Shown piece by piece: positions 42,572 through 51,339 of a stretch of DNA of 64,000 nt. Source of the DNA: Glycomyces sp. L485. GTDB lineage: Bacteria; Actinomycetota; Actinomycetes; Mycobacteriales; Micromonosporaceae. The position numbers and the translations under genes were made by a program. Below the pieces are notes generated by a model. That model was given only the letters and a program-made list of their open reading frames with translations. It ran no database searches and had not been told where the DNA came from. The stretch is from NCBI RefSeq assembly GCF_022548875.1, contig NZ_JAKZEW010000009.1, forward strand, positions 50,110 through 114,109, read 5' to 3'. Numbering within the stretch: the stretch's first letter is position 1; each line of letters begins with the position of its first letter.

Positions 42572-42650
42572 CCGCTCCCGGACGCGAGACCGGGGCCACA
42601 CTCCGGGCCCGCAGAGGTCCTGCGTCCCTGTGCTACAGTTGTCGGCGCTC

Positions 42651-42723
42651 GGGGCTTTGGCGCAGTTGGTAGCGCGTCTCGTTCGCAATGAGAAGGTCAG
42701 GGGTTCGAATCCCCTAAGCTCCA
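42651..42723 (+). tRNA. tRNA-Ala (anticodon CGC)
   Basis: A 73-nucleotide tRNA. Acceptor GGGGCTT pairs with AAGCTCC, the D-arm is GCGC...GCGC, the anticodon stem TCTCG/TGAGA encloses TTCGCAA (anticodon CGC), and the T-arm is AGGGG-TTCGAAT-CCCCT. The discriminator is A and CCA is not encoded. An accessory patch of lower GC begins right after it, typical of an integration target. Confidence 0.93.
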
Positions 42724-42879
42724 CAAACGGACATATAGAACATTAGGGATCTTCATGTTGAAGGTCCCTATTTTCTTGCCCATCAGAGGCGTTCTCGCAT
42801 ATCAGAGGTCTAGTCATCGCAGATGGGGCGTTACCCTCCAGGCCAGATCGGAACGACGGCGCTGTGAGGGAGGATCGCT

Positions 42880-43098
42880 TTGGCCAGGAAGCGTTACGAC
42901 ATCCGCGTCTCCAGCGAGGCGCGGGACCCGCTTAGTGTCGATGGGATCGCCAACGTGCTGCTCGACTTCCTTGCGCAGCAGTTGGAAGCATGCACCGGCT
43001 CGGACGGCGGGATGCAGCGTGCACTTTTGTTGTGTGCAGCGGATCAGCGCCGGGGAAGGAGAGGCCCCATGGATCGGCGGTTGATGAGCAGCCCGTAG
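42880..43098 (+). CDS. Small protein of 72 residues, TTG start
   Basis: A good Shine-Dalgarno (GGGAGGA) stands 6 bases before TTG 42880. The product begins MARKRYDIRVSSEARDPLSV and continues with a helical segment (IANVLLDFLAQQLEAC), followed by a basic tail. I do not recognise it. It lies 157 bases after tRNA-Ala in the accessory patch and may be part of an integrated-element remnant. Confidence 0.5.
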   Translation: MARKRYDIRVSSEARDPLSVDGIANVLLDFLAQQLEACTGSDGGMQRALLLCAADQRRGRRGPMDRRLMSSP

Positions 43099-43237
43099 CG
43101 TGACGGCGCGGCCGGTGCGCCGGGAACGGCATGGTCAGAGGCAACTTACGCGGGCTGGTGACCTGCGTAAGGGCGTCTGGGGAGACCACAAAGGGCCTTT
43201 GTTTATGGTCGGGCCCGATGTGTGGCCTACATCATTT

Positions 43238-43291
43238 TTGAACAAGTTCAATTGTAGGTGTATTCTGCAATCAGAAATTGAACGTGTTCAG
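43238..43291 (+). promoter_or_regulatory. Paired palindromic operators upstream of the secreted-protein gene
   Basis: Two palindromes, TTGAACAAGTTCAA (43238-43251) and TTGAACGTGTTCAG (43278-43291), lie exactly 40 bases apart centre to centre, about four helical turns. They also form the arms of a larger inverted repeat (GAACAAGTTCAATT with AATTGAACGTGTTC, one mismatch). The second is 60 bases before the start of the secreted protein gene. A dimeric regulator bound to both would face the same side of the helix. Confidence 0.6.
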
Positions 43292-43350
43292 TCCCGGCGA
43301 CGAAACCGTTGGGGCAGAGTGCATCCCACAACCCTCGCAAAAGGAGACCC

Positions 43351-43998
43351 ATGTCGAACGTCAGCAAGCACGGACTGCGCCTGGCCACCGTCGGCGCGAT
43401 GGCCGCACTCATGGTCGGGGCCGGCGCTCCCTCGTTCGCCCAGGAGAGTGCCGTGAGCACCCCCGATTCGAGCTTCTCGTTCCTCTCCCAGGAGCTGCCG
43501 GCTGGCGGCTTCTTCGAGGAAGTCCCGGTGCAACCGCAATTCCGGGTCGACCACGAGTCCCCCGTCGCCGACCCTGCCGGCGTGGTACTCACCTTCACTG
43601 ACACCATGAGCCAGCAGGCCCTCGAGTCCGGGACGTGGGAGGAGACCAACCACGCCCTTGCGCTCGACCGGTACGATAACTGCCGCACCTTCGGCCCGAG
43701 CGGCTACATCTACGGCTTCAAGTGCTTCGTCCCCTACGACGTGGCGGCGGGCAAGACCTACACCCTGACCAGCCCGATCGACTACATCTTCGTGAACCGG
43801 ACTCCCACCGACGACGACGCGGGAGTTTACTACGCGCAGGACATCCCCGCTGTCGACTTCAACGGGTTCAGCCGGCTCTACGGCTACGACCCCGCGAACG
43901 ACAACAACCTGACGTTCGTCGAGACCACCGAGCTCCCCGGCGGGGTCTACGACGGCGAGTACGGCCTGATCGACTTCGACGCCGCCGGCGGCGCATAA
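43351..43998 (+). CDS. Secreted protein of unknown function
   Basis: From ATG 43351, with a strong AAAGGAG 6 bases upstream, the 215-residue precursor has a signal peptide (about 1-31, cleaved near SFAQ). An acidic, aromatic-rich domain of about 180 residues follows. Two cysteines (DNCRTFG, FKCFVPY) 17 apart probably form a disulfide. No family, membrane anchor or sorting signal is visible, so it is probably released. It stands alone behind a pair of operators in the accessory patch after tRNA-Ala. Confidence 0.75.
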   Translation: MSNVSKHGLRLATVGAMAALMVGAGAPSFAQESAVSTPDSSFSFLSQELPAGGFFEEVPVQPQFRVDHESPVADPAGVVLTFTDTMSQQALESGTWEETNHALALDRYDNCRTFGPSGYIYGFKCFVPYDVAAGKTYTLTSPIDYIFVNRTPTDDDAGVYYAQDIPAVDFNGFSRLYGYDPANDNNLTFVETTELPGGVYDGEYGLIDFDAAGGA

Positions 43999-44004
43999 GG
44001 CTCC

Positions 44005-44020
44005 GCCACACCCCTGTGGC
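44005..44020 (+). terminator. Short hairpin after the secreted-protein gene
   Basis: GCCACA-CCCC-TGTGGC, a 6-base stem 7 bases after the stop, without a T-tract. It is weak but correctly placed. Confidence 0.35.
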
Positions 44021-44094
44021 AAGCACGCCGAACCCGCAGAAGCGAGCGCCACCGCAGAGGACGCGTGACCGAACTTGGAAGCGAGCAGGGTGAG

Positions 44095-44400
44095 TTAGGT
44101 GCTGGCCGTGTACTTCCTGGCGCCGGCCTCGCGGAGGATGGTCTTGACACTGGAGAGTCCGATGTCGTATCGCGCGGCTAGGTCTTTCTGGAGAGCTCCG
44201 GCGAGGTAGTCTGTGATGAGTCGTTGGCGGTCCTTGGGGGCCAGTCGTTTGCGGAGCGGGCGCGGTGTCGTCCGAACAGGAAATTTGACACCTTCGGTGC
44301 GTTCCTGGCTGTTTGCGTCGGGTTTCGCATGGTTCGCCAGGTCGGATCGCAACGCTTTGACCAGCGTAAACGTGTTCGGATAAGCGTTCAGTACCTCCAC
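44095..44400 (-). CDS. Small helix-turn-helix protein, resolvase-tail type
   Basis: The 101-residue protein has a C-terminal HTH (LITDYLAGALQKDLAARYDI followed by GLSSVKTILREAG) like the DNA-binding tail of serine recombinases and other HTH_7 proteins. The N-terminal 45 residues have no recognisable catalytic domain. It may be a stand-alone regulator or the remnant of a recombinase, which would fit the mobile look of this patch. Confidence 0.65.
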   Translation of the reverse strand: MEVLNAYPNTFTLVKALRSDLANHAKPDANSQERTEGVKFPVRTTPRPLRKRLAPKDRQRLITDYLAGALQKDLAARYDIGLSSVKTILREAGARKYTAST

Positions 44401-44573
44401 AGAATCGGATACTGAGTAAGAGAGCGGTCATCATGTTGATGGCCGCTTCTTTGCTGCCATCGCCCCGGATCGTCATCGACGCATTTCGCCTGCGTCACCT
44501 TGAAGGCCGCTGTCGAGGCCCTGAAACGATCGCTGCGCCGTCTTGGATCATCCCCGGCCGCCCTTCCCGCCAC

Positions 44574-45491
44574 TTACTGAAAGCGGGTGCGGTGGCGCCG
44601 TTCCACATCGGCGGCTACTCGCCGGAAGGCGTCCAGGACCCGGTTGACCGCCAGCCGCTCGGCCCGGTCCGGGCGAAGAATCGCGGTGATGTGCCGCCTC
44701 GCGGGAATGTCGGCGATCTCGCGCAGGACGAGACCGGTGCCGGTCGGTGTGGTGAACCGGGGCAGAACGGCGATCCGGCGGGTCCCGACCACCAGCGACT
44801 CGACCAGCCGGTTGTCGCGAAGCCGTTGGGACACCCGCAAGGAGGCTCCGGTCGCCCGTTCGACCGATTCGAGTACGGAGTCGAAGGGGTAGCCCTTGGG
44901 CACGCCGATCCACTCGCACTCGACCAGGTCTTCGGTGCGGACGGTCTCCTGTGCGGCGAGTGGATGGTCCACGGCCATGGCGACATCGAGCGGTTCGCGC
45001 GTCAGCGGCACGACGGTCAGCGCGGCCGCACCCGCCGGGCGCACGCCGGTGAAGCTGTGCGCGATCACGATGTCATTGTCGGCCGCGAGCGCGGCGTACT
45101 CCACCTCGGCTATGTCGATGTCACTGCACCGCAACTCGATCGCGCTCCCGTCGAGCTCACGCATCGCATTCGCGAGCAGAAAGGTCGCGGCGCTGGGGAG
45201 GGCCGCGACGGTGACGGTGCCGGTCGGTTCGCCGCGGAACGCGTCCCATTGGGCCCTCGCCTGTTCGACCGCGGTGGCGACCGTCTCACCGCCCTCGGCC
45301 AGCACTCGGCCGCCCTCGGTCAGGCGCAGGCCGCGGCCTGAAGGCTCCGCTAGCGCCATGCCGAACTCGCGCTGAGCGACCTTGAGTTGCTGCGAGACCG
45401 CGGACGGGGTCCGGTGTGTGGCGCGGGCGACCTCGGTGACGCTGCCGCGCAGCGCCAATTCGCGAAGCAATTCCAGGTGGCGAACATCCAT
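44574..45491 (-). CDS. LysR-family transcriptional regulator
   Basis: The 305-residue protein has an N-terminal winged HTH (MDVRHLELLRELALRGSVTE, ...THRTPSAVSQQLKVAQ) and a periplasmic-binding-protein-like effector domain. It is divergent from an EamA transporter, 71 bases apart, with a T-N11-A type site between. It is therefore the likely activator of the exporter gene; the inducer is unknown, though amino acids or related metabolites are common for this pairing. Confidence 0.93.
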   Translation of the reverse strand: MDVRHLELLRELALRGSVTEVARATHRTPSAVSQQLKVAQREFGMALAEPSGRGLRLTEGGRVLAEGGETVATAVEQARAQWDAFRGEPTGTVTVAALPSAATFLLANAMRELDGSAIELRCSDIDIAEVEYAALAADNDIVIAHSFTGVRPAGAAALTVVPLTREPLDVAMAVDHPLAAQETVRTEDLVECEWIGVPKGYPFDSVLESVERATGASLRVSQRLRDNRLVESLVVGTRRIAVLPRFTTPTGTGLVLREIADIPARRHITAILRPDRAERLAVNRVLDAFRRVAADVERRHRTRFQ

Positions 45492-45496
45492 GTAGC

Positions 45497-45521
45497 AATA
45501 CTACAGAATACAGTTAGTATT
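45497..45521. promoter_or_regulatory. LysR-type operator
   Basis: AATACTA-N11-TAGTATT is a perfect 7-base inverted repeat with the T-N11-A layout of LysR sites. It sits between the LysR and EamA genes, almost touching the LysR start codon. Confidence 0.65.
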
Positions 45522-45562
45522 TTTCATTTGTTCTTTACAGTCGTGGCGCTCATGATGTACGC

Positions 45563-46507
45563 ATGCCCGTTCGTCACGTACTGCTCGCGATGGCCGTCGC
45601 CGTCATGTGGGGATGCAACTTCATCGCCATCGACGCCTCGCTCCAGCACTTCCCTCCGATGTTCCTCGTCGCGATCCGCTTCGCACTGATCGCCATCCCG
45701 ACGGTACTGCTGGTCAAGCGTCCCGACGTACCGCTGCGCTGGCTGATCGGCTACGGACTCGGCTTCGGAACGCTGCAGTTCCTGTTCCTGTACTGGGGCA
45801 TGGCCGCCGGGATGCCCGCCGGTCTGGCGTCGCTGGTCCTCCAGGCGTCCGGCCCGTTCACCATGCTGCTGGGCGCCACGTTCCTGCGCGAGCGCGTGAC
45901 CGGCCCACGGTTGCTCGGCATCCTGGTCGCGGTCGGAGGTCTCGCGGTGGTCGGCTGGCAGCGCGCCGAACACGCCAGCGTCCTCCCGTTCCTGCTGACG
46001 CTCGCCGGAGCCCTCGGATGGGCTGTCGGCAATATCTGCAACCGGCGGGCGAGGGCGGCCAATCCTCTGCACCTGACGCTGTGGATGTCCGTGGTCCCGC
46101 CGCTGCCGATGCTGGCGCTGGCGATGTCGGTGGAGGGCCCCTCGCGCATCGTCGATTCACTGACCGGGTTCGACGAACCGGGCGCGGTCGGTGCCGTGTT
46201 CGGCCTGCTCTACACCGTCGTGATCGGTACGATCCTCGGTTCGGGGCTGTGGACCTGGCTCATGTCCCGCCACCCTGCGGGCGTCGTGGCGCCGTTCTCG
46301 ATGCTGGTGCCGATCACCGGCATGACCGCGGCATGGCTGATCCTGGGCGAGACCGTGACGCTCCCCGAAGTCCTCGGCGGGGCCCTGGTAGTCGGCGGGG
46401 TCCTGCTCGCAAGTCTCCGCAGGCGCTCGAAGGCCCTGCCGGGCAAAGCCGTCCAACGAGACCCCGCCGCTCAGCCGGGCGAGGTCGAGGTCGCGCTCCG
46501 GGTGTGA
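45563..46507 (+). CDS. EamA-family (DMT superfamily) exporter
   Basis: The 314-residue protein has ten predicted membrane helices in two EamA repeats (about 1-140 and 145-290). The family-typical WGCNFIAIDAS near the start and the repeat-end motifs LRERVTGPRLLGILVAVGG and LGETVTLPEVLGGALVVGG are present. It probably exports a small metabolite such as an amino acid. It is controlled by the divergent LysR. Confidence 0.92.
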   Translation: MPVRHVLLAMAVAVMWGCNFIAIDASLQHFPPMFLVAIRFALIAIPTVLLVKRPDVPLRWLIGYGLGFGTLQFLFLYWGMAAGMPAGLASLVLQASGPFTMLLGATFLRERVTGPRLLGILVAVGGLAVVGWQRAEHASVLPFLLTLAGALGWAVGNICNRRARAANPLHLTLWMSVVPPLPMLALAMSVEGPSRIVDSLTGFDEPGAVGAVFGLLYTVVIGTILGSGLWTWLMSRHPAGVVAPFSMLVPITGMTAAWLILGETVTLPEVLGGALVVGGVLLASLRRRSKALPGKAVQRDPAAQPGEVEVALRV

Positions 46508-46660
46508 TGCGCGGCGCAGTATGGCTCGGGCCATTCGCCGTCGAGGACCCACTGGGGCTCCGGGACCTGATCTGAGCCGCCCATCCACTAATTCGACTGC
46601 AACCTTTCACACCGCGTAACGCGTGTACTGTTCGGAAAGCGTTTGAGACCGAGGTGACGA

Positions 46661-47785
46661 GTGAGCGAACCGATCCGACACGCGGCCAAGACCCGATCGC
46701 CTTGGTGGGCGAAGGCGATGGTGATCAGCGGCGCGATGGTCATGGTGGTCGCCGGGGGCGGAGCGGTCGCGGTGCAGGTGAGCCTGAACCTGGTCAACAA
46801 CGCCGTCCAGACCGAGGAACTGCTTCCCGAACGAGCCGAAGCCGCCGAAGCCGATCCCGAAGTCGAAGGGCCCCTGAACTTCCTGGTGCTCGGCGTCGAC
46901 GAGCAGGGCGAGGGCCGCCGCTCGGACTCGACCATCATCGTCCACATCAACGCCGAGCTCGACGACGTCAGCATCATCTCGCTCCCGCGCGACTTGCTGG
47001 TCGACATCGAATCGTGCGACCCGGCCTGCTCCACGAAACTGACCGAGGCGTTCTCCGGCGGCGGCGAGACCCGCGCGGACGGCTTCGCCAACAGCGCCAC
47101 CACGATCACCAACCTCACCGGCATCCAGTGGGACGGCGCCATGATCGCCAATTTCGAGGGCTTCATCGACCTGGTCGACGAGCTCGGCACCATCGAGCTG
47201 TGCCCCTGGCACGAGATCACCTCGATCCACGGCGAGAAGAAGACCTACCCCGAAGGCTGCGCCGACTACAACAGGAAGGACGCCCTCGACCTGGTCCGCC
47301 AGCGCTACGGCTGGAGCTGGGACTCCGACTGGTCCGAGGGCCGCGGCGGCGACTACGGCCGCCAGAAGATGCAGCAACAGGCGATCATGGGCATCCTGAA
47401 GCGGTCCAAGGAACTCGGCTACCACAAGGACCCCGCCAAGGCAGTCGACCTGCTCAACGGATTCGGCGACAAGCTGACCGTCGACCTCGGCGGCATGCGG
47501 CTGACCGACCTGATCGTGGCCATGCGCGATGTCGACCCGGCCGATATGACGGCCATCCGGACCCCGTCCACGACCGAGACCATCAACGGCATCTCGTACG
47601 TGACCATCCCCGAGTGGTCCGACTACGCGGTCGCGGCGGACGAGCTGTGGGAGGCGATCAGCGACGACACCATCGACGAGTGGGAATGTCAGTACCCCGA
47701 GTACATCAACAGCGACAACAAGCCGGCCTGTGCCACCGAACCCGCCGACTCCGAGGCGAGCCCCACCGAACAGGCCGTGGGCTGA
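46661..47785 (+). CDS. LytR-CpsA-Psr (LCP) family cell-wall ligase
   Basis: The 374-residue protein has one N-terminal membrane helix (about 18-42) and an extracytoplasmic LCP domain. The conserved pattern RRSDSTIIVHINAELDDVSI and SLPRDLLVDI includes the Asp and Arg that hold the polyprenyl pyrophosphate; a later R-Q-R-Y (VRQRYGW) is the second Arg site. LCP enzymes attach glycopolymers such as teichoic acid or arabinogalactan to peptidoglycan. GTG start with GAGGTGACGA upstream. Confidence 0.92.
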   Translation: MSEPIRHAAKTRSPWWAKAMVISGAMVMVVAGGGAVAVQVSLNLVNNAVQTEELLPERAEAAEADPEVEGPLNFLVLGVDEQGEGRRSDSTIIVHINAELDDVSIISLPRDLLVDIESCDPACSTKLTEAFSGGGETRADGFANSATTITNLTGIQWDGAMIANFEGFIDLVDELGTIELCPWHEITSIHGEKKTYPEGCADYNRKDALDLVRQRYGWSWDSDWSEGRGGDYGRQKMQQQAIMGILKRSKELGYHKDPAKAVDLLNGFGDKLTVDLGGMRLTDLIVAMRDVDPADMTAIRTPSTTETINGISYVTIPEWSDYAVAADELWEAISDDTIDEWECQYPEYINSDNKPACATEPADSEASPTEQAVG

Positions 47786-47921
47786 AACCGCTTTGCAACG
47801 GATGTGCACCCGGCCGCAACCGCCTGGCCGACAGCGGGGTCGATCCGGTAAATTCCATTGGTATGGACCCCGACGTGCATAGACCCGGCCCGCTGTCCCC
47901 GTTCCAGGGGGGAACCCTGCG

Positions 47922-49295
47922 GTGATAGCGGCATGGCTGCTGGTCTTGTTGACCGTCGTACTCATCTCACTGAACGCCTTGTTCGTCGCCGCCGAGTTCG
48001 CGCTCGTCACCGTCGACCGCCCCACGATCGCACGGGCCGCCGAATCCGGTGACCGACGCGCCGAATCGGTCAGGAAGGCGCTGAAGTCGCTCTCCACTCA
48101 ACTGTCGGGCGCGCAGTTGGGCATCACCATCACCAGCCTGGTCGTCGGCTTCATCGCCGAGCCGTCGATCGCGACGCTGCTGGCCGTCCCGATCGAGGCC
48201 GTGGGCCTGCCCGAGGCGACGAGCCTCGCCATCGCCCTGACCGCGGCGTTCATCATCGCCACGGTCGCCCAGATGGTCTTCGGCGAACTCATCCCCAAGA
48301 ACTGGGCCATCAGCGAGCCGGTGCGCATCGCACGCGCGGTCGCGGGAGCGCAAAGGCTCTTCACCGCCGCGACGCGGCCGTTGATCGTCGTCCTCAACGG
48401 CGCCTCCAACGCCATGGTGCGCGCCCTCGGGATCGAACCGCGCGAGGAACTGGCATCTGCCCGCTCCGCGCAGGAACTGGCGGCGCTGGCGAACCGCTCG
48501 GCCGCCGAAGGCCTGCTCGATCAGGGCGCCGCGACACGCCTGACCCAGGCCGCCGAGTTCGACCGGCTCACCGCCGCGGACGTGATGACGCCGCGTCCCC
48601 GCGTCCGCTTCGTCGACGCCGCTTCCAGTGCCGCGGACATCCTCGACCTGGTCGTCCGCACGGGCCACGCCCGCTTCCCGGTCCAAGACGCCTCGGTCGA
48701 CGACATCGTCGGGGCCGTCCACTTCAAGGCCGCGCTCGCCGTCCCCGCCGAACGCCAAAGCGAGGTGACCGCAGCCGCGCTCATGGACCGCATCGCCGCC
48801 GTTCCCTCCACGATGACCCTCGACGACGTGCTCGTCGAGGTCAGAGGCGGGCTCCAGTTGGCCGTCGTAGTCGACGAGTACGGCGGCACCGACGGCATCC
48901 TCACTCTCGAAGACCTCGCCGAGGAGGTCCTGGGCGAGATAGACGACGAACAGGACCGGCCGACCGGCAGGCCTCGCCGGCTCGCCGACGGCTCATGGAG
49001 CCTGCCGGGGCTGATGCGGCCCGACGAGGTCGGCGACACCACCGGCGTCAACCTGCCCGAAGCCGAGCACACCGACACGATCGGCGGACTCATCACCGAG
49101 GACCTCGGCCGCTTCGCCAGTGTCGGCGATGCCGTCGACATAGAGGCGACCGACACCGCCCGACTCGACGAGGACGGCCTGCCGACCCCGGTCCGCGCAC
49201 GCCTGACCGTCGCCGCCGTCGACGGCCGCCGCGTCGCCCGCGTCCGCCTGACCGCCGAGTCGACCGTCCCCACTTCGGAAGGAGACCGGTCGTGA
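47922..49295 (+). CDS. CNNM/HlyC-family membrane protein with CBS pair (first copy)
   Basis: The 457-residue protein has a DUF21 membrane domain (about 1-190; four helices, motif FAVAEFALV-like [11 protein letters not shown] and [10 protein letters not shown]), a CBS pair (about 210-330) and a C-terminal CorC/HlyC domain (about 345-445). Such proteins are implicated in magnesium or cobalt efflux. The start is GTG, and the next gene overlaps by 4 bases, giving a tandem pair. Confidence 0.92.
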   Translation: MIAAWLLVLLTVVLISLNALFVAAEFALVTVDRPTIARAAESGDRRAESVRKALKSLSTQLSGAQLGITITSLVVGFIAEPSIATLLAVPIEAVGLPEATSLAIALTAAFIIATVAQMVFGELIPKNWAISEPVRIARAVAGAQRLFTAATRPLIVVLNGASNAMVRALGIEPREELASARSAQELAALANRSAAEGLLDQGAATRLTQAAEFDRLTAADVMTPRPRVRFVDAASSAADILDLVVRTGHARFPVQDASVDDIVGAVHFKAALAVPAERQSEVTAAALMDRIAAVPSTMTLDDVLVEVRGGLQLAVVVDEYGGTDGILTLEDLAEEVLGEIDDEQDRPTGRPRRLADGSWSLPGLMRPDEVGDTTGVNLPEAEHTDTIGGLITEDLGRFASVGDAVDIEATDTARLDEDGLPTPVRARLTVAAVDGRRVARVRLTAESTVPTSEGDRS

Positions 49296-50311
49296 GCGAC
49301 TGGGCCGGCATGGCCGCGAGCATCGCACTGCTGCTGGGCAACGCCTTCTTCGTCGGCGCCGAGTTCGCCCTGATCGCGGCGCGGCGCACGCAGATCGAAC
49401 CGCGCGCCGCCGCTGGAGGCAAAGGCGCGCGCATGACGCTTCGCGCGCTCGAACGCGTCTCGCTGATGATGGCCGGCGCTCAGCTCGGCATCACCATGTG
49501 CTCGCTGGGCCTGGGCGCGGTCGCCGAGCCGGCGATCGCCCACGCCTTGGAGCCGCTGCTGGAGACCCTCGGAATCCCCAGTGGCCTGCTGCACCCGATC
49601 GCGCTGGTCATCGCGCTGACGATCGTCATCTTCTTCCACATGACCCTCGGCGAGATGGTCCCCAAGAACATCGCCATCGCCGGTCCAGAACGGGCCGCCC
49701 TCATCCTCGGGCCGCCGCTGTACGTCATCGTCACGGTGCTCAAGCCGCTCCTGGTGGTCGTCAACTGGATCGCCAACCACACGTTGCGGCTGATGAAGGT
49801 GGAGCCCAAGGAGGAGGTCGCCTCGGCGTTCACCGCCGAGGAGGTCGCCGGGTTCATCGCCGAATCCGAACGTGAGGGCCTGCTCGACGACGAGGCTCAC
49901 ACCCTCCTGACCGGGGCGCTGGCGATCGGCGCCGACGAGGTCGAGACCATCATGGTGCCCGAAGGCGACCTGGTCACCGCTCGACTCGAATCGACCGTCG
50001 GCGAGCTCCTGCAGCTGTGCGTCGACACCGGCCATTCCCGCCTCCCGGTCACCGACGAAGGCGGCCGGATCACCGGCTACGTGCACGTCAAGGACCTGCT
50101 CGACCACCCGGCCGAGCGGACGCTGCCGACTCACGAGGTCCGTCCGCTGATCCGGCTGGCCCGCGACACCGGAGTCGACGAGGCGCTGGCGGCCATGCAG
50201 AACGGCCTCACGCACGTCGCGCTCGTGACCGACGCGGACGACCGGGCCCTGGGAGCGGCGATGCTCGGCGACGTCGTCACCCGCCTCACCGGCGAGCGCA
50301 CCGCGCTCTGA
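49292..50311 (+). CDS. CNNM/HlyC-family membrane protein with CBS pair (second copy)
   Basis: This 339-residue relative of the preceding gene has the DUF21 membrane domain ([27 protein letters not shown]) and a CBS pair, but ends after the CBS domains and lacks the C-terminal CorC/HlyC domain. Tandem long-plus-short CNNM pairs are common in actinobacteria and may form heteromers; that is inference. The GTG start overlaps the previous stop. Confidence 0.9.
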   Translation: MSDWAGMAASIALLLGNAFFVGAEFALIAARRTQIEPRAAAGGKGARMTLRALERVSLMMAGAQLGITMCSLGLGAVAEPAIAHALEPLLETLGIPSGLLHPIALVIALTIVIFFHMTLGEMVPKNIAIAGPERAALILGPPLYVIVTVLKPLLVVVNWIANHTLRLMKVEPKEEVASAFTAEEVAGFIAESEREGLLDDEAHTLLTGALAIGADEVETIMVPEGDLVTARLESTVGELLQLCVDTGHSRLPVTDEGGRITGYVHVKDLLDHPAERTLPTHEVRPLIRLARDTGVDEALAAMQNGLTHVALVTDADDRALGAAMLGDVVTRLTGERTAL

Positions 50312-50641
50312 ACCGTCTCAGCCGGCGCTCGACAGGTCTGCCCCCGGCTCTGAGTCCGAACCTGGCCAGGACGACGGGGCGGAGGCGCTGCGCTCGGGCG
50401 CCGACCGGGACGAGAGCGGCCTGATCGCTTCGTGGGAGGCCTTGCCCGGCTCGGTGGACCACAGGCGTGAAGCCTCACTGCCTGGCCGACGCCTCCCCGG
50501 AGATCGAGCTCACCGACGAGGACGCCGCCTCCTGCCGCACTCTCCTCCAGTCGACCTCGAGCCCGGCCGGCTGGGACGGTGCCGTCCCCGCCGGCCGGGC
50601 CCCACCCTGCATCGGTGACGGGCGACTTGACGCCGTGTCGG
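50312..50641. other. Intergenic region without a supported gene
   Basis: About 330 bases between convergent genes. A 78-codon frame from GTG 50467 looks partly gene-like (ASPEIELTDEDAASCRTLL) but runs into the next gene antisense and is not supported. The only clear structure is the hairpin at 50561-50600. Confidence 0.5.
50561..50600. terminator. Long hairpin between the CNNM pair and the stress-protein gene
   Basis: GCCCGGCCGGC (50561-50571) pairs with GCCGGCCGGGC (50590-50600), continued after one mismatch by GGGAC/GTCCC around the loop GGTGCC. It lies 41 bases past the stop of the minus-strand stress gene and serves both directions. Confidence 0.7.
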
Positions 50642-51085
50642 TCAGTCCTTGCCCGGGATCACGACGACCGGGCAGGTCGCGTGGTGGATGCAGTGCTGGC
50701 TGACCGAGCCCAGCAGGGCCCCGGCGAAGCCGCCGTGCCCTCGGTTGCCCACCACGAGAAGGTCGGCGTCCTCGGAGTGGCGCAGCAGTACGGCGGCCGC
50801 GTGGCCCTCCTCGACGTAGCGCTCCAACTCGACATCGGCCGCCTCGGCCTCGACCTGGTTCATGACCTCGCCCAACAACTCCCGGGCGTTGGCTTCGAGC
50901 GCGTCGCTGGGCCAGACCGCCACGACCGTGCCGTAAGTGGGCGGGACCTCCCATGCGTAGACCACCTCCACCGTCGCGCCGGTCGCCTTCGCTTGGCCGA
51001 TGGCCCACCTCAGCGCCCGGACCGACGACGGTGAGCCGTCGATGCCGACCACGATGCGTCCGGTGCGGCGTGCTTCGTTCGTCAT
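50642..51085 (-). CDS. Universal stress protein (UspA family)
   Basis: The single-domain 147-residue protein has an ATP-binding type motif GNRGHGGFAGALLGSVS, the N-terminal IVVGIDGSPSSVRAL and the C-terminal CPVVVIPG. It probably binds ATP and responds to stress or hypoxia, as in mycobacterial relatives. It stands alone, followed by the convergent terminator. Confidence 0.93.
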   Translation of the reverse strand: MTNEARRTGRIVVGIDGSPSSVRALRWAIGQAKATGATVEVVYAWEVPPTYGTVVAVWPSDALEANARELLGEVMNQVEAEAADVELERYVEEGHAAAVLLRHSEDADLLVVGNRGHGGFAGALLGSVSQHCIHHATCPVVVIPGKD

Positions 51086-51339
51086 TGCCGTTCCCTTCTC
51101 CCTCGTTCTCCGTCAAGCCTCTCGCATTCGCGCGGTGCGCGGGGAGGGACCAACGGCCCTCGGTTGCCGCTCGGGTGAGGACGGGGACGCGGCGCAGGCA
51201 GACCTGCAATTCACCCAAACGCGTTCGGGCGACCGCATTGTCGTCCCTCCGGGACACACTTCGCGGCGTCGATCCACGGCTCGAGCGTCGCCGAGGAGGG
51301 GGTCCGGCGAGGGCCACCTGCTTTCGCTTGCCGCGCGAC

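Noticed and set aside
41033..42724. 563-codon minus-strand frame over pmt
   Set aside because: Antisense to a clear GT39 gene and overlapping the tRNA-Ala; low-complexity composition.
50467..50703. 78-codon plus-strand ORF after the CNNM pair
   Set aside because: Its second half is antisense to the stress-protein gene and it contains the terminator hairpin.
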